Positions 10,514 to 18,046 of a stretch of 64,000 nt of DNA are shown one piece after another. This DNA is from JBBDSV01 sp040904785 (GTDB lineage Bacteria; Actinomycetota; Nitriliruptoria; Nitriliruptorales; Nitriliruptoraceae): NCBI GenBank assembly GCA_040904785.1, contig JBBDSV010000086.1, positions 1 to 64,000 of the forward strand, read 5' to 3'. The translations under genes were made by a program, and so were the position numbers. Each line of letters starts with the position of its first letter. Position 1 is the stretch's first letter. The notes below the pieces were generated by a model, which was not told where the DNA came from, did not search any database, and saw nothing but the letters and a program-made list of their open reading frames with translations.

Positions 10514-11167
10514 ATGACTGACGAGCCATCCGGCCCGCCGCCGCCACCGCCGCCGGGGGCGGGCGGCGAGCCGCCGCGGCCGGCCGATTTGTCCGACGCG
10601 CTCACCGGCGACGAACGTGCCCTCGTGGATCACGCGTCGGCCGTGCCGGACGGGTCCGACGCGGACCTGTGGGCGTTCCGCTTCGATTCGGCGCTGCGTG
10701 CCCAGGAGGCGCTGCTCGCCGCGATGCGGCTGGTGGCGCGCAAACAGCTGTCGCTCGCTGACGCCGCCGTCGTCGTCAAGGTCCGCGGCAAGGTGCGGAT
10801 CACCCAGACGAAGGATGTCACACCGCGCCAGGGGGCCGTCGGCGGCGCCTGGCTCGGCATTCTCGCCGGACTGTTCCTCGGGCCGGGCGGCCCCGTGGTC
10901 GGCGCTGCGCTGGGTGCGGCCGCCGGTGGATTGTTCGCCAAGTTGCGCGACATCGGCATCGACGACGACGAGATGAAGCGCATGGGTGATGAACTCGCCG
11001 ACGACGAGGCCGCGCTGTTCCTGTTGGTCGAGGACTGTCATCGCATGCGTGCGCTCCACGAGGTGTCCCGGTTTCCCGCGCGTCTGCTCGCGTCCACTGC
11101 CGACGCCGACCTGGTGGCCACGGTCACCGAACGGCTGGCCGTCGATCCGTGGGACAACCCCGGATGA
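10514..11167 (+). CDS. DUF1269-like membrane-associated protein
   Basis: This 217-residue protein has a proline-rich N-terminus, then a segment AAVVVKVRGKVRITQTKDVTP followed by a glycine-rich hydrophobic hairpin (GGAWLGILAGLFLGPGGP, about residues 113-140) and LRDIGIDDDEMKRMGDEL. This is the order seen in DUF1269 proteins, whose role is unknown. GGAGGG at 10501-10506 lies 7 bases before ATG 10514. It sits 27 bases after lepA and its stop overlaps the hemW start (ATGA), so lepA, this gene and hemW are probably one transcript. Confidence 0.8.
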   Translation: MTDEPSGPPPPPPPGAGGEPPRPADLSDALTGDERALVDHASAVPDGSDADLWAFRFDSALRAQEALLAAMRLVARKQLSLADAAVVVKVRGKVRITQTKDVTPRQGAVGGAWLGILAGLFLGPGGPVVGAALGAAAGGLFAKLRDIGIDDDEMKRMGDELADDEAALFLLVEDCHRMRALHEVSRFPARLLASTADADLVATVTERLAVDPWDNPG

Positions 11168-12375
11168 CGGCGGACGGCGACCGACGCTGGCTCGACGCGC
11201 CGGTCGAGTCGGGCCGGCGTGCGGGTTTCGGCGTCTACCTGCACGTGCCGTTCTGCCGTCACCGCTGTGGCTACTGCGACTTCGCCACCGAGGCCGTCGG
11301 CGACGAGCCTGACGCCGAGCTGTTCGACCGCTACGTCGACGCGCTGTCCACGGATCTGGCCGGCCAGGCGCGACGGACCCCGGGTGGGCCGACCGCAGAG
11401 CACACGGGTGACTGGCCCACGGTGACGTCGATCTTCATCGGGGGAGGCACACCGACGCTGCTCGGTGGCGACCGGCTCGCGGTCATCCTCGCGCAGGTGC
11501 GCGACGAACTCGCGGTCGCCGACGATGCCGAGATCACCGTCGAATGCAATCCCGAGACCGCGTCGCCCGCGTTGTTCGATGCACTCGTGGCCGCCGGCGT
11601 CACCCGCGTGTCGATGGGTGCCCAGTCGTTCACCCCGGCGGTGCTCGAGACGCTCGAACGGGGTCACGACCCACAGGTGCCGCCGGCGGCGGTCGCGATG
11701 GCGCGGCAGGCAGGTATCCCCGCGGTCAGTCTCGACCTGATCTACGGCACACCGGGCGAGACGCCCGATGCGTGGGCCAACAGCCTCGCAACGGCGCTCG
11801 CGACCGGGATCGACCACCTGTCGGCCTACGCGCTGACCGTGCATCCCAACACGCCCTTCGGCCGCGCGGTCGCCGCCGGCACCCAGCCCGACGTCGACGA
11901 CGACCGCCAGCGCGACGACTTCGAGGACGCACGCGCGACGCTCGCCGCGGCCGGGTTCGACCACTACGAGGTGTCGAACTTCGCGCGCGATGCCGCACGA
12001 CGGTCGGCACACAACGTCCTCTACTGGCGCCACGGCGATTATCTTGCCGCCGGTGTCGGTGCGCACGGCCATCTCGACGGTGCCCGATGGTGGATGACGC
12101 GGTCGACGTCGCGCTATCTCGCGGCACTCGAATCGGGTGCGGTGCCCGTCGCCGGCAGCGAACAGCTGTCCGACGACGAGCGGGCCGTCGAACGGCTCAT
12201 GCTGGGGCTGCGCGTGCGCGAAGGGCTGCACCCGCACGACCTTCCGCCATTGCACCCGCTGGCACTGGAGCGGGTGCTCGACGCCGGCCTGCTCGAATTC
12301 GCCTGCGGCCGCTTGCGCGCCACGGCCGACGGATGGTTCCTGCTCGACCGTGCCGTCACCGAGCTGCTGGCCTGA
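11164..12375 (+). CDS. hemW: HemW, radical SAM heme chaperone (coproporphyrinogen III oxidase-like)
   Basis: The 403-residue protein has the radical SAM cysteine motif CRHRCGYCDF near residue 33, directly after GVYLHVPF, then the GGGTPTLL glycine motif and the HemW C-terminal domain (NVLYWRHGDYLAAGVGAHGH). HemW proteins bind and deliver heme to respiratory enzymes and usually do not make protoporphyrinogen, despite the older HemN-like name. ATG 11164 overlaps the upstream stop as ATGA and suits translational coupling; ATG 11149 is in frame but lies inside the previous gene. lepA-hemW adjacency is common in bacteria. Confidence 0.93.
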   Translation: MTADGDRRWLDAPVESGRRAGFGVYLHVPFCRHRCGYCDFATEAVGDEPDAELFDRYVDALSTDLAGQARRTPGGPTAEHTGDWPTVTSIFIGGGTPTLLGGDRLAVILAQVRDELAVADDAEITVECNPETASPALFDALVAAGVTRVSMGAQSFTPAVLETLERGHDPQVPPAAVAMARQAGIPAVSLDLIYGTPGETPDAWANSLATALATGIDHLSAYALTVHPNTPFGRAVAAGTQPDVDDDRQRDDFEDARATLAAAGFDHYEVSNFARDAARRSAHNVLYWRHGDYLAAGVGAHGHLDGARWWMTRSTSRYLAALESGAVPVAGSEQLSDDERAVERLMLGLRVREGLHPHDLPPLHPLALERVLDAGLLEFACGRLRATADGWFLLDRAVTELLA

Positions 12376-12441
12376 TCTCCGCACGGCGGGCATGATCCAC
12401 GATCGGGGCCGGATCGCAGCCCATGGCGCCGGCCACGCCGC

Positions 12442-12447
12442 TAGGGT
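12442..12447 (+). promoter_or_regulatory. Putative -10 box for the secreted protein at 12511
   Basis: TAGGGT in the context CGC-TAGGGT-GCG, 63 bases before the ATG. It belongs to the same GC-flanked TANNNT series as the other candidates here. Confidence 0.4.
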
Positions 12448-12510
12448 GCGCGCACCGGTGCCGCGGTGGGGCAAGGGCGCGAGACCGGCAATGGGGATCG
12501 ACGGGGGAAC

Positions 12511-13374
12511 ATGCGCACGCATCGATGGTGCGTCGTCGTGCTGCTCGTCGCCGGATCGTTGCACGTGATGCCGGCCGCGGCGTGCGAAGACGACGCCGAC
12601 TGCGGCGGCGAGGTCGCCACGCTCGACAACCGTGCCGTCGAAGCGCGGGTGTTCGACTGGTCGTCGGTCGCGTCAGGCACGGAGCAGTCGACGCCGTCGT
12701 GCACCTACGAGCATGTCGCCTACGACGCGTTGACGCCGCCGTACGTCGACCTGGTGGTGCGCGACCTCATCGCCAGCGATGCGCGCTTCTACCGCGTCAC
12801 GTGCGACGGCGGTGCAACGTGGAAGTACGGGTGGTGGCGCCCATCGAAGCCCGCGACCGATGTCGGCGCCTTCCACGACGTGCTGCAGGAGGCGATCGGC
12901 CGGCTGGCTCCCGACGCGCCGCAACTTCGCCTGTCGCCGCCGGCCGACCGCCGCCATCTCACCGGCATGCCGACCTGGCTCGCCGTCACCCCGGCCTCGT
13001 GGCGCACCTGGGAGATGACGGTCGAGGCGGGCATGGCACGCGCAGAGGTGACGCTCACGCCGATCGTCGTCGAATGGGCCACCGGTGACGGTCACCAGCA
13101 GACCTGCGACGGGCCGGGTGCGCGCTATCAGGGTGGCATCCCGGAGGAGGGCGCATGCGTGCACACGTTCCTCGAGACGCCGGCGGACGCCACCGGGGAC
13201 CACGGCGCGACGACGTTCACCGTGTCGGCCCGGATCCGCTACCGCGTCGAGTACGCGGTCACGACGCCGTTCTCGACCCGCGGGGCGACGTTGGGGTCGA
13301 TCGTCGGCCCGCGGACATCGCGGCCAGTGCAGGTCCAGGAATATGTCGCCCTGCGCACACCCTGGCCGTCGTGA
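12511..13374 (+). CDS. Secreted protein of unknown function
   Basis: The 287-residue product starts MRTHRWCVVVLLVAGSLH with a clear signal peptide and probable cleavage after MPAAA. The mature part has several cysteines spread along it (CEDDADC near the start, further ones near residues 68, 92, 195 and 213), consistent with disulfides outside the membrane. I recognise no domain. The chosen ATG 12511 gives a compact signal sequence and follows a G-rich stretch (ACGGGGGAAC). It is separated from hemW by 135 bases carrying a promoter candidate and is convergent with the PFK gene. Similar secreted proteins are common as hypotheticals in actinobacteria. Confidence 0.75.
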   Translation: MRTHRWCVVVLLVAGSLHVMPAAACEDDADCGGEVATLDNRAVEARVFDWSSVASGTEQSTPSCTYEHVAYDALTPPYVDLVVRDLIASDARFYRVTCDGGATWKYGWWRPSKPATDVGAFHDVLQEAIGRLAPDAPQLRLSPPADRRHLTGMPTWLAVTPASWRTWEMTVEAGMARAEVTLTPIVVEWATGDGHQQTCDGPGARYQGGIPEEGACVHTFLETPADATGDHGATTFTVSARIRYRVEYAVTTPFSTRGATLGSIVGPRTSRPVQVQEYVALRTPWPS

Positions 13375-13404
13375 GTCGAGATCGGCGAACGGCGACGATC
13401 GTGG

Positions 13405-14553
13405 TCAGTACAGGAACATCGGCTTGCCGGCGACATCACGCACCTTGGGGCGATACGCGTCGGCGTCGTAGAGCGCGTCGACGTCGACCCGCTTCGTCCC
13501 GGAGGTGACCTGCTCAATCGGCACACTCGTGTAGGTCCCGCTACGCACGGCGACCATCCGGCCGTGCTGGCCGGAGGTGACGAGGTCTCCGGCGATGACC
13601 GCGAAGTTGGTAGCCACCATCAGGTCGAGCGCATCCGGTCGCCCCGAGCGCATGAGGTAGCCGAGCGGCTGGCTGATGATCTCCTGGCCGGTGAGCTGCC
13701 GGATGATCTCGCCGGTGGCATGGCCGATCCCGCCGAGGCCGCGCCGGCCGTAGGCGTCCGCGTCGCCGGTGCCGACCGCACTCGACTCGGCGGGCCGCGC
13801 GCCCTCCGAGATGGTGCACATCGCGTAGCTCGACGGGTTGCGGCGCTTGTCCTCCATCAGCAGTGCCGCGAGCCGCTCGGGATCGAACGGCACCTCGGAG
13901 ATCACCGCCCGGTCGACACTGGCGAGGTAGGCGGCGACAAGCGACGTCTCTCCCGAGGTGCGGCCAAACAATTCGATGACGGCCAGCCGCTCGTGCGAGC
14001 CGGTCGATGTGCGCAACTGGTGGATCAGTTCGACGCTGCGCGTGACTGCCGTCGAGAACCCGACGCAGTAGTCGGTGCCGAAGACGTCGTTGTCCATCGT
14101 CTTGGGGATCGCCACGACGGGCACGCCGACGTTGCTGAGCCGAACGGCGAAGGCGAGCGTGTCGTCGCCGCCGATGGCGACGAGCGCGTCGAGCTCGAGG
14201 TGATCGATGACGGTGACGATGTGGTCGGTGAAGTCGTGGGGGCCGGAGGGGCCCGCGGCGGCAGCGAGATGGCGGGGAACCTCGTGGGTGCGCACACGGT
14301 GCGGATTCGTGCGGGAGGTGTGCAGCGTCGTGCCGCCGGAGCGGTCGATGGTGCGGACGTCCTCGATGCCGAGCACGACCGTGTTCGTCGCGACGGTCGC
14401 CGGCTCGTCAGGGTCGATGTCGAGCAGTCCGGCCCAACCTCGCCGGATGCCGATGACGTCGTGGCCGTCGGGCGTCACCCGTTCGACGAATGCCTTGAGA
14501 CAGGCGTTGAGGCCAGGAACGTCGCCACCGCCGGTGAGCAGACCGATGCGCAT
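13405..14553 (-). CDS. 6-phosphofructokinase, pyrophosphate-type residues
   Basis: The 382-residue protein is a PfkA-fold kinase: [10 protein letters not shown] near the start, [31 protein letters not shown], and [10 protein letters not shown]. In ATP-dependent enzymes the phosphate-donor site reads GGDG and PGTIDND; here it reads GGDD and PKTMDND. An aspartate and a lysine at these two positions are the established mark of the PPi-dependent class (reversible fructose-6-phosphate + PPi). ATG 14553 is chosen because the fold starts there ([10 protein letters not shown]); the frame continues upstream to 14676 without similarity. It lies about 85 bases downstream of the structured RNA on the same strand, which may be its leader. 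Confidence 0.92.
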   Translation of the reverse strand: MRIGLLTGGGDVPGLNACLKAFVERVTPDGHDVIGIRRGWAGLLDIDPDEPATVATNTVVLGIEDVRTIDRSGGTTLHTSRTNPHRVRTHEVPRHLAAAAGPSGPHDFTDHIVTVIDHLELDALVAIGGDDTLAFAVRLSNVGVPVVAIPKTMDNDVFGTDYCVGFSTAVTRSVELIHQLRTSTGSHERLAVIELFGRTSGETSLVAAYLASVDRAVISEVPFDPERLAALLMEDKRRNPSSYAMCTISEGARPAESSAVGTGDADAYGRRGLGGIGHATGEIIRQLTGQEIISQPLGYLMRSGRPDALDLMVATNFAVIAGDLVTSGQHGRMVAVRSGTYTSVPIEQVTSGTKRVDVDALYDADAYRPKVRDVAGKPMFLY

Positions 14554-14625
14554 CGTCGCGTCCCATCCCGTGTCGACGGTGGCACGAGCGTAGGCGGTGG
14601 ACGGGGCGCGTGGGTGGTGCGTGTC
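14554..14625. other. Spacer between structured RNA and pfk
   Basis: These 72 bases carry no gene. On the minus strand they read from the end of the RNA into the pfk start, with GGGATGGGA about 12-20 bases before the ATG as the only purine-rich stretch that could serve as a ribosome binding site. Confidence 0.4.
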
Positions 14626-15326
14626 GCCGAAGACGGCTGAACAGCACGACGCCCCGGTGGCCCTTACGGGTGACACCGGGGCGCCGCGTTGGCAGTGGCA
14701 CTCTCGTCGCCACCTGCCGAGCCGAACGGACGCCCTTGCGAGCTCCCGTCAGCCCTCGCGTGGTGCGTTCTCCGGTCTCCCCGAGGAGTCCGGCACACCA
14801 CGCAGGTGCTCGTCGTGCCGACCGAAGTCGGCGCCACGTGCACCGAGTGCTGTCGTCACCGTTACCGGTGGCGACGCCGCCGGACAGTCGTCACGCCCGA
14901 AGGCGTGTCGCCCGCCGCCGTTCCGACAGCGCACCGTCTCCGGTGTCCATCGGTCGGCAGTCGACATCGACCCGTGGGGTCGCTGCCGTCCCGGCGACCG
15001 GTTCTCCCGACCCCGAAGGGCCGGCGACCGTGCACCTGTACCAACCCGCTACGTCGGGCGGCACCACCGTCGCGCCAGGCACAGTGGCGCTGCGGCGTCG
15101 GTGACGGACCGTTGCCGGTCTCGCACTCCGGAGGTGAGCCTTGCGGTTCTGCCTCCGGCGCGCCGGGCCTTGCGGCCCGGTCACCTCGGTCCCGTTCACC
15201 TCGCCCGAAGGCGTTGCGTCCGGTCCCGCTCCGCGGTGTCCTGCACCGGCCCCGCGGAGGTCGATCAGGGTGCTCCGTAGTTCGTCCCGATCAACGTGGT
15301 GCACCGTAGGTCCCGCGCGGACCTCG
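14626..15326 (-). ncRNA. Large structured RNA of unknown class (about 0.7 kb), at least 14 tandem hairpins
   Basis: No plausible protein is encoded here. Perfect or near-perfect hairpins follow one another: 14650-14683, 14691-14718, 14726-14749, 14758-14803, 14817-14832, 14852-14875, 14892-14907, 14932-14945, 14956-14987, 15011-15020, 15107-15120, 15128-15158, 15163-15180, 15202-15213, 15229-15259 and 15308-15324. Read on the minus strand, the tetraloops are GUAA (2), GCAA (4), GAGA (1), UUCG (4, all closed by C-G) and UCGG (1). GNRA and cUUCGg loops are typical of folded RNA, and the plus-strand loops (UUAC, UUGC, CGAA) are not. One stem (14726-14749) has a U-G pair only on the minus strand. 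Against this, three stems (14650, 14852, 15128) have one pair that is G-U on plus and A-C on minus. No RNase P, tmRNA, SRP, rRNA or intron core motif was recognised. Both ends are estimates. It may be a free ncRNA or a pfk leader. Confidence 0.72.
14991..15030. repeat. Direct repeat CCGGCGACCG within the structured RNA
   Basis: CCGGCGACCG occurs at 14991-15000 and again at 15021-15030, flanking the hairpin CCC-UUCG-GGG. The two copies could compete for the same pairing partner, allowing alternative folds. Confidence 0.5.
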
Positions 15327-15350
15327 TGTCCAGAGGCGGGAGGAAAGTCA

Positions 15351-15382
15351 CAGGATGTCCACCGATGATCCCCAGGATGTCC
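15351..15382. repeat. Tandem decamer CAGGATGTCC, 22-bp period
   Basis: CAGGATGTCC lies at 15351-15360 and at 15373-15382. The 22-base period is two helical turns, so a dimeric regulator could bind both copies on one face of the DNA. The site is between the divergent structured RNA and the metal ATPase gene and could control either. Confidence 0.4.
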
Positions 15383-15578
15383 CCAGGAATTGCCCTGTCT
15401 GGCGCGCACGATGCTGTGTTCTGCGCGCTGTGGATGACATGTGGACGGCGCCGATGGTGTCGCTCGGCGTCCCGCGCACGATCGTGGTGGATCGAAAACG
15501 AACCGGCCTCGCGCCGCGTTATCTTGGGCGAAGGACGTCTCATTCGCGCCCGTGGCCGGGCTGCATGGCCGCGGGCGC

Positions 15579-15584
15579 TAGCTT
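15579..15584 (+). promoter_or_regulatory. Putative -10 box of the metal ATPase gene
   Basis: TAGCTT in the context CGC-TAGCTT-GGG, 50 bases before the GTG start, in the same style as other candidates of the window. Confidence 0.4.
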
Positions 15585-15633
15585 GGGGCGTGGCGTAACC
15601 CTGTGCAGGACGGACTTCCGGCTGGAGGACACC

Positions 15634-17994
15634 GTGACCGAGGTCGATCAGACGACACAGGCGTCGTGCATCGTGCCCGACGAACCGGCAGACGAACCCG
15701 ATTGGCGTGAACGACTCGGGCGGTGGCTGTTTCCCACCGTCGCCGTGTTGATGGTCGTCGCCGCGGCCGCCTGGCTGCTCGACGCCAACGCACTTCTCGT
15801 CGGCGCGCTCATCGCCGCCACGATCGTCGCCTTCGTCCCGGCCGCGCTGGAGAGCATCGAACGCCTCGTGCACCGCGATGCGACGGCCGACGTCGTCGCC
15901 GTGCTCGCCATGCTCGGCGCCCTGCTGCTCGGCGAGTGGCTCGCTGGGGCGATCATCGCGCTCATGCTGACCGGCGGTGAAGCGCTCGAAGCACGTGCGG
16001 TCGGCCGCGCCCGCGCCGAGCTGACGAGCCTGCTGACCCGTGCGCCACGCATCGCCCACCGGCGAACAGCCGACGGCGGTCTCGTCGATGTCGACGTGGA
16101 TGACGTGGCTGTCGGCGACGAGATCGTCGTCAAGGTCGGCGAGGTCGTACCCGCCGACGGCATGCTGCTGACCGATCGCGCGGTGCTCGACGAAGCCGCA
16201 TTGACCGGCGAATCCGAACCGGTCGAAGTCCGCGGTGGCCAGGTCGTTCCCAGCGGGGTCGTCAACGCGGGCGGTCCGATCGAGCTGCGAGCCGTGGCGA
16301 CGGCGGCGAGTTCGACGTACGCCGGCATCGTGCGGCTCGTCGAGCACGCGGCGACCGAGCGGGCGCCGTTCGTTCGTGTCGCCGACCGGTTCGCGGGCAT
16401 CTTTCTGACGGTCACACTGGTGATCGCAGGTGTGGCCTGGATCATCTCGGGCGACCCGGTACGCGCCCTGGCCGTCCTCGTCGTTGCCACGCCCTGTCCG
16501 TTGATTCTCGCGGCCCCTGCGGCGATCGTCGGAGGCGTGTCGGCGTCCGCCAAGCGCGGCATCATCGTCAAGGGTGGGGGAGCGCTCGAGGCGCTGGCGT
16601 CCGGCACGCGCGTCCTCCTCGACAAGACCGGCACGGTGACCACCGGCCGGCCCCGTGTCGCCCAGGTCCATCCCGTCACCGGTCACGATGCGAACCAGCT
16701 GCTGCAGATGGCCGCGGCGCTCAATCAGCTCTCGATGCATCCGTTCGCCCCGGCGATGGTCGAAGCCGCCCATCTGCGTGAACTGCCGCTGTCGATGCCG
16801 ACCGACGTGGAAGAAGTCGTCGGTCAAGGTGTGCGCGGCCTCGTCGACGGCCGACGGGCCGCCGTCGGCCTGCTCGGCCTCGTCGCGCTCGGTGCCGAGA
16901 TACCGCCGTCGATGCGTCGCATCCGGCGGCGCGCCGCCATCGAGGGTCGGTCGGTCACGTTCGTCTCGCTCGACGGGGTCGTCGCCGGCGCGGTGACTCT
17001 GCACGACCCGATCCGGCCCGAGACGCCCCGCGCGATCGAGGCGATCCGGCGAGCCGGGGTCACCGAGGTCGTCATGGTCACCGGCGACCGCACCGAGATC
17101 GCCGAACTGGTCGGCGACACCGTCGGTGTCGACCGTGTCCTCGCCGAGCGCAGCCCCGACGAGAAGGTCGACGCGGTGCGCGAGCTCTCCGCGTCGGGAC
17201 GCACCATCATGGTCGGCGACGGCATCAACGATGCCCCTGCTTTGGCGCTGGCCGACACCGGTGTCGCCATGGGCGCGCGGGGCGCGAGCGCCGCGTCGGA
17301 GGCCGCCGACGTCGTGCTCACCTCGGATCGGCTCGACGGGCTGGCCGATGCGATCATCATCGCCCGGCGTACGCGACGGATCGCCTGGCAGAGTGCGGTC
17401 ACCGGTATCGGTCTGTCCGCGATCGCCATGGTGTTCGCCGCCGCCGGCTACCTCACGCCGGTTGCCGGGGCGATCGTGCAGGAAGTCATCGACGTCGGTG
17501 TGCTGTTCAACGCGTTGCGTGCGCTGCGTGTCCCGGGTCGGCCGGTGTGGCGGTTGCGTGCGCTGCCCAAGATTCCCGCGGGTGCACTCGCCGAGCACGA
17601 CGGCTACGACGCCAAGCTCGAACGGCTCGGTGTCGTCGCCGATCAGCTCCCCGAGCTGCAGCCGGACGACGCGCGCGCTGCGCTCGGCGACGTGCGAGAC
17701 TTCCTGATCGATGAGTTCCTGCCGCACGAACTCGAAGAAGAACGGACGATCTATCCCACGTTGCGCGCCGTTTTCGACGACGAGGACCCGACTGCACCGA
17801 TGCTGCGGACACACCGCGAGATCGCGCGGCGGATCCGGCTGTTCGACCGGCTCGTGGACGACTTGAGCGCCGGCGGTCCGGATGCCGAGGAGGTCGTCGA
17901 CTTCCAGCGGACCCTGTTCGGACTGCACGCGGTCCTCGAGTTCCATCTCGCACTCGAGGACGAGCTCTACAGCCACTTGCCCACACACGCTTGA
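15634..17994 (+). CDS. P1B-type metal ATPase with TPCP motif and C-terminal hemerythrin domain (P1B-5 type)
   Basis: The 786-residue protein has the P-type ATPase order: TGES (about 191), the membrane motif ATPCPLILA (TPCP about 286-289), DKTGT (about 330) and GDGINDAPA (about 528). The CPC of copper/zinc pumps is replaced by TPCP, and there is no N-terminal CxxC metal-binding domain. After the last membrane pair, residues about 655-786 form a four-helix hemerythrin-like domain with histidines and acids in LPHELEEE, LRTHREI and HAVLEFHLALEDE. TPCP plus a hemerythrin tail defines the P1B-5 group, whose characterised members (Nia of Sinorhizobium) export nickel and ferrous iron. GTG 15634 follows GGAGG at 15624-15628. 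The substrate here is inferred only from the group. Confidence 0.9.
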   Translation: MTEVDQTTQASCIVPDEPADEPDWRERLGRWLFPTVAVLMVVAAAAWLLDANALLVGALIAATIVAFVPAALESIERLVHRDATADVVAVLAMLGALLLGEWLAGAIIALMLTGGEALEARAVGRARAELTSLLTRAPRIAHRRTADGGLVDVDVDDVAVGDEIVVKVGEVVPADGMLLTDRAVLDEAALTGESEPVEVRGGQVVPSGVVNAGGPIELRAVATAASSTYAGIVRLVEHAATERAPFVRVADRFAGIFLTVTLVIAGVAWIISGDPVRALAVLVVATPCPLILAAPAAIVGGVSASAKRGIIVKGGGALEALASGTRVLLDKTGTVTTGRPRVAQVHPVTGHDANQLLQMAAALNQLSMHPFAPAMVEAAHLRELPLSMPTDVEEVVGQGVRGLVDGRRAAVGLLGLVALGAEIPPSMRRIRRRAAIEGRSVTFVSLDGVVAGAVTLHDPIRPETPRAIEAIRRAGVTEVVMVTGDRTEIAELVGDTVGVDRVLAERSPDEKVDAVRELSASGRTIMVGDGINDAPALALADTGVAMGARGASAASEAADVVLTSDRLDGLADAIIIARRTRRIAWQSAVTGIGLSAIAMVFAAAGYLTPVAGAIVQEVIDVGVLFNALRALRVPGRPVWRLRALPKIPAGALAEHDGYDAKLERLGVVADQLPELQPDDARAALGDVRDFLIDEFLPHELEEERTIYPTLRAVFDDEDPTAPMLRTHREIARRIRLFDRLVDDLSAGGPDAEEVVDFQRTLFGLHAVLEFHLALEDELYSHLPTHA

Positions 17995-18005
17995 CGCGAC
18001 CGATA

Positions 18006-18021
18006 TCGAACATATGTTCGG
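18006..18021. promoter_or_regulatory. LexA (SOS) box inside a 34-bp near-perfect palindrome
   Basis: TCGAACATATGTTCGG fits the actinobacterial SOS box (CGAAC-N4-GTTCG). It is centred in a palindrome spanning 17997-18030 with a single mismatched pair position per arm. It sits between the ATPase stop (17994) and the radical SAM gene start (18047), so that gene is the likely LexA target. The Mycobacterium tuberculosis relative Rv2578c is, as I recall, also reported among genes with a LexA box. Confidence 0.75.
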
Positions 18022-18046
18022 TATCGGTCGATCGTGGAGCAGCGGC

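Larger units (their letters stand above)
15327..15633. other. Intergenic region upstream of the metal ATPase
   Basis: These 307 bases hold no recognisable gene. They contain two copies of CAGGATGTCC 22 bases apart (15351-15382), the ATPase -10 candidate (15579-15584), and presumably the minus-strand promoter of the structured RNA, which I could not pinpoint. The decamer GAGGAAAGTC at 15340-15349 looks like the RNase P CR-I motif but nothing around it supports that. Confidence 0.45.

Noticed and set aside
14650..14683. Last hairpin of the RNA as an intrinsic terminator
   Set aside because: The stem is strong, but the sequence after it on the minus strand is not U-rich, so I kept it only as part of the RNA.
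15059..15068. Minus-strand GGTGGTGCCG inside the structured RNA, similar to a T-box sequence
   Set aside because: No stem I/specifier loop can be made out and no aminoacyl-tRNA synthetase or amino-acid gene follows.
15340..15349. GAGGAAAGTC, identical to the RNase P RNA CR-I decamer
   Set aside because: It is on the plus strand outside the hairpin array, and the expected P4 partner and the other conserved regions are missing downstream.
14597..15409. Open frames of 130-230 codons in the structured RNA region on both strands
   Set aside because: Arg/Pro/Ser-rich low-complexity translations, no ribosome binding sites and no family resemblance; they are expected by chance at this GC content.
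18014..18016. ATG as start of the Rv2578c-like gene
   Set aside because: It is the centre of the LexA box and has no ribosome binding site; GTG 18047 has GGAG 7 bases upstream.
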